Source: Palsa-459 sp035510855 (GTDB lineage: Bacteria > Actinomycetota > Acidimicrobiia > Acidimicrobiales > RAAP-2). Taken from it: a DNA stretch of 52,483 nucleotides. Numbering within the stretch: the first letter of the stretch is position 1; each line of letters opens with the position of its first letter. The translations under genes and the position numbers were made by a program. Shown here piece after piece: positions 42,287 to 49,926 of this stretch. The DNA is taken from positions 1 to 52,483 of the forward strand of contig DATKGG010000054.1 of assembly GCA_035510855.1 (NCBI GenBank), given 5' to 3'. The notes under the pieces are model-generated. The model had not been told where the DNA came from, ran no database searches, and saw only the letters and a list, made by a program, of their open reading frames with translations.

Positions 42287-43348
42287 TCAGAAGGGGAACG
42301 CCTTGCTCATGAGCGCGGGGATCGCCTGCTCGGTCGCCAGCCCGCTCGCGGTCTTCGGTGCGCCCGCGGCGGGGTAGTAGAGGGCGCCGTCGGCCAGCTG
42401 GAAGGCCAGCAACGCCGAGGCCGGGTCCTTGGAGCCCTTGCGGAACGTCGTCGACGAGACCGAGTCGTGCAGGGACACGAGCGCCTGGATCACGAGGGCG
42501 GTGGAGTCCGGGTCCGCGGCACCGCCGTAGTAGCCCCAGCCCCCGTCGGCGGACTGCAGCGCCTTGAAGAACGAGACCGCATTGTGGTGGGTCTTCGCGC
42601 GCTGTGCGACGAGTCCCTGCACCGCGAGCGCTGTCGAGTTGGTGTCCGGCCCGGTGTAGGTGGCGGGGTCCGATAGCGGGCACGCAGCTGTCGTCGAGGA
42701 GCGATACGACTCCCAACCGCCGTTAGCGCACTGCTGGCGCTGGAGCCAGGCGATCGCGGGGGCCAGCTCGCTCGTGGCACGCACGCCAGCGGCGGCGAGC
42801 GCCGCGAGCGCGAGGCCCTGGCGGTACGCGCCGTCGTACGTCGGGTCCTGCACGCCGAACAGTCCGGCGTCGGCACCGGTGGTCCGCCTCGTCTTCAGGA
42901 GCCGCTTCACGAGGTTCGTGCCGCCGAAGCTCGTAGGGCTCTCACCGAGCGCGCGCGCGTCGAGGATCAACGTGGCGAGCTGGCCGGCGCCGTCATGGCC
43001 GCCGTCGGTGACGTAGGCGTTGACGTGGGACTTCAGGTAGTCGAGCGCACGCAGCGCGGTGTGGCGCTCGCCGCCCGCGGCCGCAAGGGCCAGCACCGTG
43101 AGCGTCGTGTCCGAGACGTCGGGGTCCCCCGAGAAGGTGACGAAGCCCTTCGCGTTTACCTTCGACGCGAGCCAGACAGCGGCCCTGTGCGCGTCGTGGC
43201 TCTGGGGGAGCGTCATGACCGATCTCGGGACCACGCTCGAAGCAGGTGGCGCGCCGCCGGCCCAGGCCGTGCCTCCCGCGCCGAGGGTGCTGATCGCGAG
43301 GCCACCGATGACGGCGGCGACGATGGTTCGGGACTTCTTGCTTGACAT
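42287..43348 (-). CDS. Secreted alpha/alpha-barrel protein (prenyltransferase/squalene-oxidase repeats, transcobalamin alpha-domain-like)
   Basis: 353 residues from the ATG at 43348. A signal peptide (basic MSSKKSR then a hydrophobic core to about residue 30) precedes repeats of an alpha/alpha toroid: QQCANGGWESY, QSADGGWGYYG and QLADGALYYP are the repeat turns. The same fold forms the alpha domain of transcobalamin and intrinsic factor that wraps vitamin B12. It is the first gene after a B12 riboswitch and is followed by the DUF4430-like gene. Terpene cyclase activity is unlikely, given the secretion signal and context. Confidence 0.8.
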   Translation of the reverse strand: MSSKKSRTIVAAVIGGLAISTLGAGGTAWAGGAPPASSVVPRSVMTLPQSHDAHRAAVWLASKVNAKGFVTFSGDPDVSDTTLTVLALAAAGGERHTALRALDYLKSHVNAYVTDGGHDGAGQLATLILDARALGESPTSFGGTNLVKRLLKTRRTTGADAGLFGVQDPTYDGAYRQGLALAALAAAGVRATSELAPAIAWLQRQQCANGGWESYRSSTTAACPLSDPATYTGPDTNSTALAVQGLVAQRAKTHHNAVSFFKALQSADGGWGYYGGAADPDSTALVIQALVSLHDSVSSTTFRKGSKDPASALLAFQLADGALYYPAAGAPKTASGLATEQAIPALMSKAFPF

Positions 43349-43357
43349 GGTTGCTCT

Positions 43358-43382
43358 CTTCCCGGGACAACGACCCGGGAAG
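43358..43382 (-). promoter_or_regulatory. Expression-platform hairpin of the B12 riboswitch
   Basis: A perfect 9-bp stem CTTCCCGGG / CCCGGGAAG with a 7-nt loop sits directly before the first gene. The 3' arm contains the purine-rich GGGAAG that, with the following AGAG, is the only ribosome site before the ATG at 43348 (9 bp away). Folding would therefore hide the ribosome site, indicating translational control. Confidence 0.65.
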
Positions 43383-43435
43383 GACCTTGGCAAGGGTCTC
43401 CGCCGAGCCCCTGCCGCAGTCTCGACGGTGTAGGA

Positions 43436-43560
43436 CTCCCGAACACCGTGCAGGTATCCCGACTCGTGGAAGACGGCGAACCATCTGCCACCAACGGTTG
43501 CGGACCAGTGCCGGACTTTGACCGGACTTCCCCTGCAAGGTGCCTCTTGCTGTGCCGTGC
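43436..43560 (-). ncRNA. Cobalamin (B12) riboswitch
   Basis: On the minus strand the core GGGGAAGTCCGGTCAAAGTC (43533 downward) is followed by CACTGGTCCGCAACCGTT, matching the conserved cobalamin-riboswitch internal region. The 3' B12-box is GAGTCGGGATACCTGCACGG (43465-43446). A promoter lies just upstream and a hairpin before the start codon just downstream. Boundaries are approximate. It should switch off the uptake operon when adenosyl- or methylcobalamin is plentiful. Confidence 0.9.
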
Positions 43561-43562
43561 CG

Positions 43563-43591
43563 ACGTTAGTGCGCGCGGTCGGCGTCGACAA
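43563..43591 (-). promoter_or_regulatory. Promoter of the cobalamin uptake operon
   Basis: On the minus strand TTGTCG (43591-43586), a 17-bp spacer and TAACGT (43568-43563) form a good housekeeping promoter. The predicted start near 43556 coincides with the 5' edge of the riboswitch. The remaining DNA up to the divergent dehydrogenase gene (to 43747) shows no gene. Confidence 0.65.
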
Positions 43592-43747
43592 CCAAACGCC
43601 ACCACGTGCGTCCAGCACCGTGCTCAACGTCGCACGCCGTGCGCTGACGAACCTCGTTCTGCCTAGGTTTGATACGCGCGTGGGTCTACTGTGGCCCGAG
43701 ATGGTCGGGGCTCGCACCTGCCCCTGGATGACACAGGCGGTGACGGC

Positions 43748-45031
43748 GTGACCACGAACCTCGACTTCCCTGAGGGCCTCGACGACGCGGAGCACAACGC
43801 GTGGACCGAGGTGGTGTCGCTCCTCGAGGAGGCAGCGCAGCTGCTGCACCTCGACGAGGGCACGACCAAGATGATCGTGGCCCCCGAGCGGATCCTCCAG
43901 GTCGCGATACCGGTGCGTCGCGACGACGGCGCGGTGGAGATGTACACCGGCTGGCGCATCCAGCACGACACGAGCCGCGGGCCCGGAAAGGGCGGCCTGC
44001 GGTTCCACCCGACTGTCGACGTCTACGAGATCGCGGCACTGTCCGCGGACATGTCGGTCAAGTGCGCGGTCGTCAACATCCCCTTCGGTGGGGCCAAGGG
44101 CGGCGTCAAGGTCGACCCGCTCACCTTGTCCCACGGTGAGCTTGAGCGGCTGACTCGCCGGTATACCTTCGACATCGCCGCGATCCTCGGTCCGGACCGC
44201 GACATTCCCGCGCCCGACGTCAACACCGACCCCCAGGTCATGTCCTGGGTCATGGACACGATCTCGATGATCAGGGGGAGCTCGACCCCCGGTGTCGTGA
44301 CAGGCAAGCCGGTCGCGATCGGGGGGACCTTCGGCCACGCAGGCGCGACGTCTGTCGGCGTGTCGATCTGTGCCAAGGCCATGTTCGAGCGACTCGGCAT
44401 CGAGGTGCGAGGCGCGCGTGCGGTCATCCAGGGCTACGGCAAGGTGGGCGCGCCGTTGCTCGGCCTCCTGCACGGCATGGGCATGCGGGTCGTCGCGGTG
44501 GCGGACGTCGGCGGAGCGATCCACAACGACGCGGGCATCTACCCCGAGGCGCTGCACGAGCACTTCTTGGAGACGGGGACCGTCGCGGGCTTCACGGACG
44601 CAGACCCGATCGAGGAGGTCGATTTGTTCTCCGTCGAGTCCGATCTCGCGGTTCCCGCGGCACTCGGCGGGGCGATCAACGAGCACGTCGCCCAGACCAT
44701 GACCGCGCAGGTCATGGTGGAGGCGGCCAACGGTCCGACGACTCGTGAGGCCGAGGTCATCCTCGAGAAGCGCGGCATCGTCGCGGTGCCCGACGTGCTC
44801 GCGAATGCCGGCGGCGTGATCGCGTCGTACTTCGAGTGGGCACAGGACCTGCAGGGCTTCCTGTGGGAGCGCGAGCTGTTCGCTAAACGCCTCGAGACGA
44901 CGATGCAGGACGCCTTCGACAACGTCTATGACCGCTCCGAGACGCTGAAGGTGCCGATGCGCCAGGCCGCCGTCGCGCTCGGCGTGGAGCGGATCGCAGA
45001 GGCGATCCTGCTTCGCGGGCTGTTCCCCTGA
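43748..45031 (+). CDS. Glu/Leu/Phe/Val dehydrogenase (glutamate dehydrogenase-like)
   Basis: 427 residues from the GTG at 43748; the frame runs 19 codons further upstream without family similarity. The catalytic Lys region GGAKGGVKVDP, the substrate/glycine-rich GPGKGGLRFHP, catalytic Asp in IPAPDVNTDPQVMSW and the nucleotide fold VIQGYGKVGAPL are present. It deaminates glutamate (or another amino acid) oxidatively with NAD(P). Monomer length fits the hexameric 420-450-residue class. Confidence 0.92.
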   Translation: MTTNLDFPEGLDDAEHNAWTEVVSLLEEAAQLLHLDEGTTKMIVAPERILQVAIPVRRDDGAVEMYTGWRIQHDTSRGPGKGGLRFHPTVDVYEIAALSADMSVKCAVVNIPFGGAKGGVKVDPLTLSHGELERLTRRYTFDIAAILGPDRDIPAPDVNTDPQVMSWVMDTISMIRGSSTPGVVTGKPVAIGGTFGHAGATSVGVSICAKAMFERLGIEVRGARAVIQGYGKVGAPLLGLLHGMGMRVVAVADVGGAIHNDAGIYPEALHEHFLETGTVAGFTDADPIEEVDLFSVESDLAVPAALGGAINEHVAQTMTAQVMVEAANGPTTREAEVILEKRGIVAVPDVLANAGGVIASYFEWAQDLQGFLWERELFAKRLETTMQDAFDNVYDRSETLKVPMRQAAVALGVERIAEAILLRGLFP

Positions 45032-45046
45032 GGTTGTCGACGACCC

Positions 45047-46900
45047 TCACAGCGACGTGAAGCGCCTCGTCGCGCTCCGCCCCGACGGTCCCACCGCGTT
45101 GTAGGCGACGACCCATGCCGTGTAGACGGTGCCTCTCGTCAGGCTGCCCAGTGCGCACGACGTCGTCTCGGACGCGCACGATCGCGACGACGCGCCCGCT
45201 GCGACGGCGGTCGCCACGTACCGGGTCACTGGGTCGCCGGGGCTGGCCGTCGATGCGTGCCACCGCAGCACGGCGCGGTCGTGGCTCCGCGAGATGCCAA
45301 GCGCACCCGGTGCGCTCGGGGCGGTGCCGGGCACCGCGCCTGGGCTCGGCGCGCTCGCGCGCGACGTGCCGTGCACGTTGGTCGCGGTCACGACCACGGT
45401 GTACCGCGTGCCGTCGTGCAGCCCCGAGATGACGCACGACGTGCCCGACGACGTGCACGACGCGCTGCCCGGGGATGCCGTCGCGGTGAACGAGCTGATC
45501 GCGGACCCGCCGTCGCCGCCCGGGGCCCAGGTCGCCGTGAGCTCGCCTGGCCCCGGCGTCGCCGTGACGTGCGATGGCGGTGCCGGGTCGGCGACCGGAC
45601 GCACCGGCGTGATCCTCGTCGCCATCGCGATCGAGCTGATGGTCGTGCCCTGGGCGGAGACCGCCTGGAGGCCCCCGACGCTGACGCACGCATTCACCGC
45701 GGGGCACGCGACGGCGGCGAGTCCCGATGCCGGCGGATGCGGGTCGGCGACCGGCAGCGAGCCCACCCGCTGGAGGGGTTGCCAGCGCCCGCCGTCGTCC
45801 ACGAGAACGACCGGCGCCGAGGTGCCGTCCGATGCCTCGAGCCCGCCGACCGCGGTGCACGCGCGCGTGGTGCAGGCGACGCCACTGAGCGAGCCGGCGG
45901 TGGCCCCCGGCGTCATCTTGGGGAAGCCGATCGCGATGACGCGACTCCACCCGCCGTGCGACTCGCGCTCGATGACCGGCATCGTGCGGCCCGCGGCGCT
46001 GGTGTCGTAGCCGACCGCGACGCAGTTCCCCGCCGCGGTGCACGACACCGAGTCCAGCGCTGCGCTCCCCGTCGCGGACGCGCCAATGGGCAGCGGCGCA
46101 CGAACGGCCGTCCGCCACACCCCGGCGGTCTCGGTCGCGTGAAGCGGCACGAACGCTCCGGCGCTGTCGAGGAACGAGCCGACCGCGACGCAGTCCGCCG
46201 CGTCAGTGCAGGAGACTCCGGCGAGCTCCACGATGCCGAGTGCCTTTGCCACGGTGCCGGATCCCGCGGGTAGCGCAACCTGTGTCGCCGAGCCCCATGT
46301 CCCCGAGGTCGCCGACGCCACCATGAGCTCGGGGTTGCCACGCTGGTCCGTGAACGAGCCGACCGCGGTGCAGGTCCCGACCCCCACGCACGAGACGGAC
46401 GTGAGGTGGGCGAGCTCGTTCCCGCCGGCGACGGTGGGCAGCCCGATAGTGAAGCCCGCACCCCACGTGCCCGCACCCTGCACGGCCAGCATCGGCAGGA
46501 CCGACCTCGACGCGTCCTCGTAGGTGCCGACCGCGACACAGCTGTTGGGAGACGGGCACGAGATCCCGACGAGTCCCGACGCACTGTACGCACGGGCGTG
46601 GTCCGCCGGCAGCGAAGGCGAGATCGCGCGCGACCAGCCAGCCGCGGCCATCGTCGCGATCATCGGCACGCCCTCTCGCGACGTGGTCTCGTAGGTCCCC
46701 ACCCCGACACACGACGTCGTCTTGGCGCACGCGATGCCCGAGAGGGCCGAGTGCGACACCATGGTGGCATTGGAGGGGGCGTGCACCTCGACGCTCGGCC
46801 CGAGCACGGACTCGGCTCCTGCAACGGCACCGACTGCGGTGAGGAGGCCGACCGCGATGACCGCACCCAGGCTCGCCATCCTCACCCGAGGGTGCCACAT
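45047..46900 (-). CDS. Secreted seven-repeat (propeller-like) protein with two fibronectin type III domains
   Basis: 617 residues from the ATG at 46900 (16 more codons upstream are open). A signal peptide (core GAVIAVGLLTAVGAVAGA) is followed by seven repeats of about 50-60 residues, each with a pattern like SCxxxxxCVAVGxY (for example SCPSPNSCVAVGTYED and SCTDAADCVAVGSFLD). Seven such repeats suggest a seven-bladed beta-propeller with paired cysteines. Two FN3 domains follow (PPSHVTATPGPGELTATW and PSAPGALGISRSHDRAVLRW), each also with a cysteine pair. No membrane anchor is seen. Ligand unknown; an adhesion or binding role is a guess. Confidence 0.7.
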   Translation of the reverse strand: MWHPRVRMASLGAVIAVGLLTAVGAVAGAESVLGPSVEVHAPSNATMVSHSALSGIACAKTTSCVGVGTYETTSREGVPMIATMAAAGWSRAISPSLPADHARAYSASGLVGISCPSPNSCVAVGTYEDASRSVLPMLAVQGAGTWGAGFTIGLPTVAGGNELAHLTSVSCVGVGTCTAVGSFTDQRGNPELMVASATSGTWGSATQVALPAGSGTVAKALGIVELAGVSCTDAADCVAVGSFLDSAGAFVPLHATETAGVWRTAVRAPLPIGASATGSAALDSVSCTAAGNCVAVGYDTSAAGRTMPVIERESHGGWSRVIAIGFPKMTPGATAGSLSGVACTTRACTAVGGLEASDGTSAPVVLVDDGGRWQPLQRVGSLPVADPHPPASGLAAVACPAVNACVSVGGLQAVSAQGTTISSIAMATRITPVRPVADPAPPSHVTATPGPGELTATWAPGGDGGSAISSFTATASPGSASCTSSGTSCVISGLHDGTRYTVVVTATNVHGTSRASAPSPGAVPGTAPSAPGALGISRSHDRAVLRWHASTASPGDPVTRYVATAVAAGASSRSCASETTSCALGSLTRGTVYTAWVVAYNAVGPSGRSATRRFTSL

Positions 46901-46951
46901 GCGGCGTCGCGATCGACACCCTGTGCTCGGCGAGCTTGTTCGAGGCACGAG

Positions 46952-47860
46952 TTAGACGGGCGCAGGCTCCGTCGCTCGGGCGATCCTCGCGAGCGCCGAG
47001 ACCGTGCGGGTAATCTTCACGCGGGCGCGCTCTGCCTCGTCGCTGAGGCCCTCGAGCTCGTCGAGTCGCCAGGCCTCGAGGGTCGGGAGCACCACTTGGT
47101 TCAAGTACTGCGAGGCGTCGAAGATGCCCGCCTCGGCGATGGTTCGCTCGTGCGCAGCGAAGCCCGGGATGCCCGTGCCGGGCATCCGGAACCCTCGGAG
47201 CTGGCGGGAGATGGCGACGACCATGTAGCTCGGATCGCGCTCGATCGCGGCGGCGGCGAGGTCGCGATAGAAGGCGTGGTGGAGCCCCTCGTCGCCGGCG
47301 ATCTGGGACATGATCTTCTTGCCTCGCAACGTGCGGTCCAGCGCCTGTCCGGTGTTGCGGTGCGCGACCTGTGTCGCGAGCTCCTGGAGCGAGACGTACG
47401 CGATGGTCTCGGCGATCGTCGGGGCCTCAGGAACGATGCCGGTCGTCATCTGGACCATCCGGGCATCTTCGAGCTCCCATGGATTGAGCGCCCTGGTTGC
47501 GAGGATCCAGTCGCGCATCGCCGCGGAGTGGCGCCACTCCTCGGCCGTCCACCGACCCGACCACTCCCGGAGCGGGTGGTTCTTTGGCGCCCACTTGAGC
47601 AGTGCGTTCGTGTAATAGGGAAGGTTGTCCTCGGTGAGCAGGTTGACAAGCAGCGCGCTGCGCACGCCGTCGGAGAGCGGGTAGGCACCTTCGTCCCACT
47701 CGTCGCGCGAGAAATCGGTCGCGTGTGCCCAGGGCACGTCCTCGAACGGGTACCACTGCTTCGTGGCCCCGAGGTGGCGCTCGAACAGAGCGGCGGCAGG
47801 CTCGGCGAGCTCGCTCAGGAGTGCGCGGTCGCGAGCCTGTTCGTTCGTCGGTGCTCCCAC
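46952..47860 (-). CDS. Acyl-ACP desaturase (soluble di-iron, DesA-like)
   Basis: 302 residues from the GTG at 47860, with an AGGAC ribosome site. Di-iron ligands are visible in LTEDNLPYY (Glu), EEWRHSAAMRDW (ExxH) and AGDEGLHHAFYRD (DExxHH). It introduces a double bond into acyl-ACP using O2 and ferredoxin, in the cytoplasm. This is a second desaturase type beside the membrane one at 36167. The 247 bp between this start and the tRNA gene show no convincing gene. Confidence 0.9.
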   Translation of the reverse strand: MGAPTNEQARDRALLSELAEPAAALFERHLGATKQWYPFEDVPWAHATDFSRDEWDEGAYPLSDGVRSALLVNLLTEDNLPYYTNALLKWAPKNHPLREWSGRWTAEEWRHSAAMRDWILATRALNPWELEDARMVQMTTGIVPEAPTIAETIAYVSLQELATQVAHRNTGQALDRTLRGKKIMSQIAGDEGLHHAFYRDLAAAAIERDPSYMVVAISRQLRGFRMPGTGIPGFAAHERTIAEAGIFDASQYLNQVVLPTLEAWRLDELEGLSDEAERARVKITRTVSALARIARATEPAPV

Positions 47861-48107
47861 TTGCGGTCCTGTGCCTTTCGCTGGGTGACCCGGCCGGCAT
47901 CGCCCGCGGCCTCCCCCAAAGGACACGCTGGCACGAACAGGCTCTCACACGAACCAGTGCGTGGGCTAGGTCCATGGGTGCCGCCGGGTCTCGAGCGCTC
48001 CCCTCGGCCCCGGATTCCATTGGCGACACCGGGTCTTCGCATTCCTGAGACCACGTGCGGATGTTCGCGGAGGTTTGTTGTCCCGAATGATCTGAGATGT
48101 CGCGCGG

Positions 48108-48179
48108 CGCCCCCGGCAGGACTCGAACCTGCGCTTCCGGCTCCGGAGGCCGGCGCTCTATCCGCTGAGCTACGGAGGC
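48108..48179 (-). tRNA. tRNA-Arg (anticodon CCG)
   Basis: The minus strand folds as a 72-nt cloverleaf. The acceptor is GCCTCCG / CGGGGGC (one G-U pair), the D arm GCTC...GAGC, the anticodon stem CCGGC/GCCGG with loop CTCCGGA (anticodon CCG), and the T arm GCAGG-TTCGAGT-CCTGC. Discriminator G; CCA is not encoded. It reads CGG codons, common in this GC-rich genome. Confidence 0.96.
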
Positions 48180-48298
48180 CAGCCCCGAGATTCTAGTGGT
48201 GTGTCACCGCCAGAGCCGAAGGACGATGACGTCGCGGGTCGTTTCGTAACCTCTCGCCGTGCCGCGGTCGGCGTCGCAGAACGATCGCACCTCACGTC

Positions 48299-48595
48299 GC
48301 GACGCCTCTCGGACACGTACGCGCACTCGACGGCGTCCGCGCGCTCGAAGTCGCGGGTGTCGTCCTGCACCGCGGCGGCGTGTCGGTGCTGCGCGGGGGG
48401 TTCCTCGGTGTCGACGCGGTCTTCGTGGTGTCCGGCTTCTCATCACGTCGCTGCTCGTCGCAGAGCTCGAGCGGCGCGGCCCCTCTCGCTCGCCAACTTC
48501 TGCGAGCGGCTCGGATGCGGCCCGGCACTCGTCGCGCTCGGCGCCGCCGCCCGTCATGAAGCGCGCTGGACGTGTGCGCGACCGGGCTGAACGGT
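48299..48595 (+). pseudogene. Frameshifted relic of an acyltransferase-3 (OafA/YrhL) gene
   Basis: Three consecutive stretches in three frames reproduce the N-terminus of acyltransferase-3 proteins. Frame A (from about 48317) reads VRALDGVRALEVAGVVLHRG and then GGFLGVDAVFVVSGF. After a one-base loss near 48440, frame B gives LLITSLLVAELERRG. After another shift near 48480, frame C gives LSLANFCERLG and a degenerate continuation. The remaining roughly 300 residues are absent, replaced by lysA. It lies about 140 bp from tRNA-Arg. A decayed remnant is the best explanation. Confidence 0.75.
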
Positions 48596-48618
48596 GGTGC
48601 CCCCGTAGGGTGAGGGAG

Positions 48619-49926
48619 GTGTCCCTCGAACCATCGACCGCGCCGATCATGCGCTCGCTGCTCCCCGACACCGCGGTCATCGCGGCCGACGGGAGGCTGT
48701 CGGTCGGCGGGTGCGACCTCCTCGGGCTGGCTGAGCGCTTCGGCACGCCGCTGTTCGTCTATGACGAGGCGCACCTCGACGCGAGGTGCGCCGAGGCCGC
48801 GGCCGCCTTCGACGACGGCGTGGCCTATGCCGGCAAGGCGTTCCTGTGCCGCGCGATGGCACGGCTCGCCGCCCGGGCGGGTCTGTGCATCGACGTGGCG
48901 TCCGAAGGCGAGCTGCACTGCGCCCTGAGCGCGGGCGTGGCCGCGGGTCGGCTCGTGCTGCACGGCAACAACAAGTCTGAGGACGAGCTCGCCCTGGCGC
49001 TCGATGCAGGAGTCGGACGCATCGTCATCGACGGCCCCGACGATCTCGAGCGCCTCGCCAAGCGCGCCTCGGGTCGCATCGTGCCGCAATCGGTGCTGGT
49101 CCGGGTGACCCCAGGCGTCGAGGCGCACACCCACGAGTTCGTCAGCACCGGCCAGGAGGACACGAAGTTCGGCGTCTCGATCGCGACCGGGGACGCCGCG
49201 CGGATGATCGAGCGCGTCGCCGCGACGGACGGGCTGGCACTCGTGGGCGTCCACGCGCACATCGGGAGCCAGGTGTTCGACATCGGCTCGCTGGCTCAGG
49301 CCGCACAGATCCTCGGGTCGTTCTTCGCTGGCCTCGAGCTCGAGGAGCTGTGCGTTGGCGGCGGGCTCGGCGTCGCCTACGTCGAAGGTGAGAGCGCACC
49401 GACGATCACTGAGTGGGGACGCGCCGTCCGTGCGGCGTGCCACGCTGCCGGCGTCGCCGAGCACGCGCGCATCACCGCGGAGCCAGGCCGCTCAATCGTC
49501 GCCGCCGCGGGCGTCACCCTCTACACCGTGGGTGCCATCAAGCAGGTGCCGTCGGGACGGACCTATCTCGCCGTCGACGGCGGCATGAGCGACAATCCCC
49601 GCCCCGTGCTCTACGGCTCGGGCTACGAGGCGTTCCTGCCTCGGTCGACCGGTGCGGTGCGTACGCGGGCTGTGCGTGTCGTCGGGAAGCACTGCGAGAG
49701 CGGCGACGTCCTCGTCGACGATGCTCGGCTACCTGCCGACGTCAAGGTCGGCGACGTGTTGTGCACGCCGGTCACCGGCGCCTATGGCTACTCGATGGCC
49801 TCGACGTACAACCGCGTCGGTCGACCCGCCGTCGTGTTCGTCCGCAACGGCGAGGCCACCGTGGTGCTTCGCCGCGAGTCCTCGGACGACCTCGAGGCGC
49901 TCGAGTGCGACGACGGCGCCACGTGA
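48619..49926 (+). CDS. lysA: Diaminopimelate decarboxylase
   Basis: 435 residues if started at the GTG 48619; an ATG at 48649 (MRSLLPDTAV) and a GTG at 48610 are alternatives. PLP lysine is in AYAGKAFLCRAM, and other blocks are HGNNKSEDEL, VGVHAHIGSQV, GGGLGVAY, EPGRSIVAAAG and CESGDVLV with the active-site Cys. It decarboxylates meso-diaminopimelate to lysine. The next gene hom overlaps by 4 bp, giving a Lys/Thr biosynthetic operon. Confidence 0.93.
   Translation: MSLEPSTAPIMRSLLPDTAVIAADGRLSVGGCDLLGLAERFGTPLFVYDEAHLDARCAEAAAAFDDGVAYAGKAFLCRAMARLAARAGLCIDVASEGELHCALSAGVAAGRLVLHGNNKSEDELALALDAGVGRIVIDGPDDLERLAKRASGRIVPQSVLVRVTPGVEAHTHEFVSTGQEDTKFGVSIATGDAARMIERVAATDGLALVGVHAHIGSQVFDIGSLAQAAQILGSFFAGLELEELCVGGGLGVAYVEGESAPTITEWGRAVRAACHAAGVAEHARITAEPGRSIVAAAGVTLYTVGAIKQVPSGRTYLAVDGGMSDNPRPVLYGSGYEAFLPRSTGAVRTRAVRVVGKHCESGDVLVDDARLPADVKVGDVLCTPVTGAYGYSMASTYNRVGRPAVVFVRNGEATVVLRRESSDDLEALECDDGAT

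Noticed and set aside
42287..43348. Squalene/hopene cyclase or prenyltransferase enzyme
   Set aside because: It has a signal peptide, is too short, and is placed in a B12-regulated transport operon; the repeats indicate the fold only.
45032..45046. GGTTGTCGACGACC between the dehydrogenase and the propeller protein as a terminator
   Set aside because: The stem is too short and leaves almost no loop.
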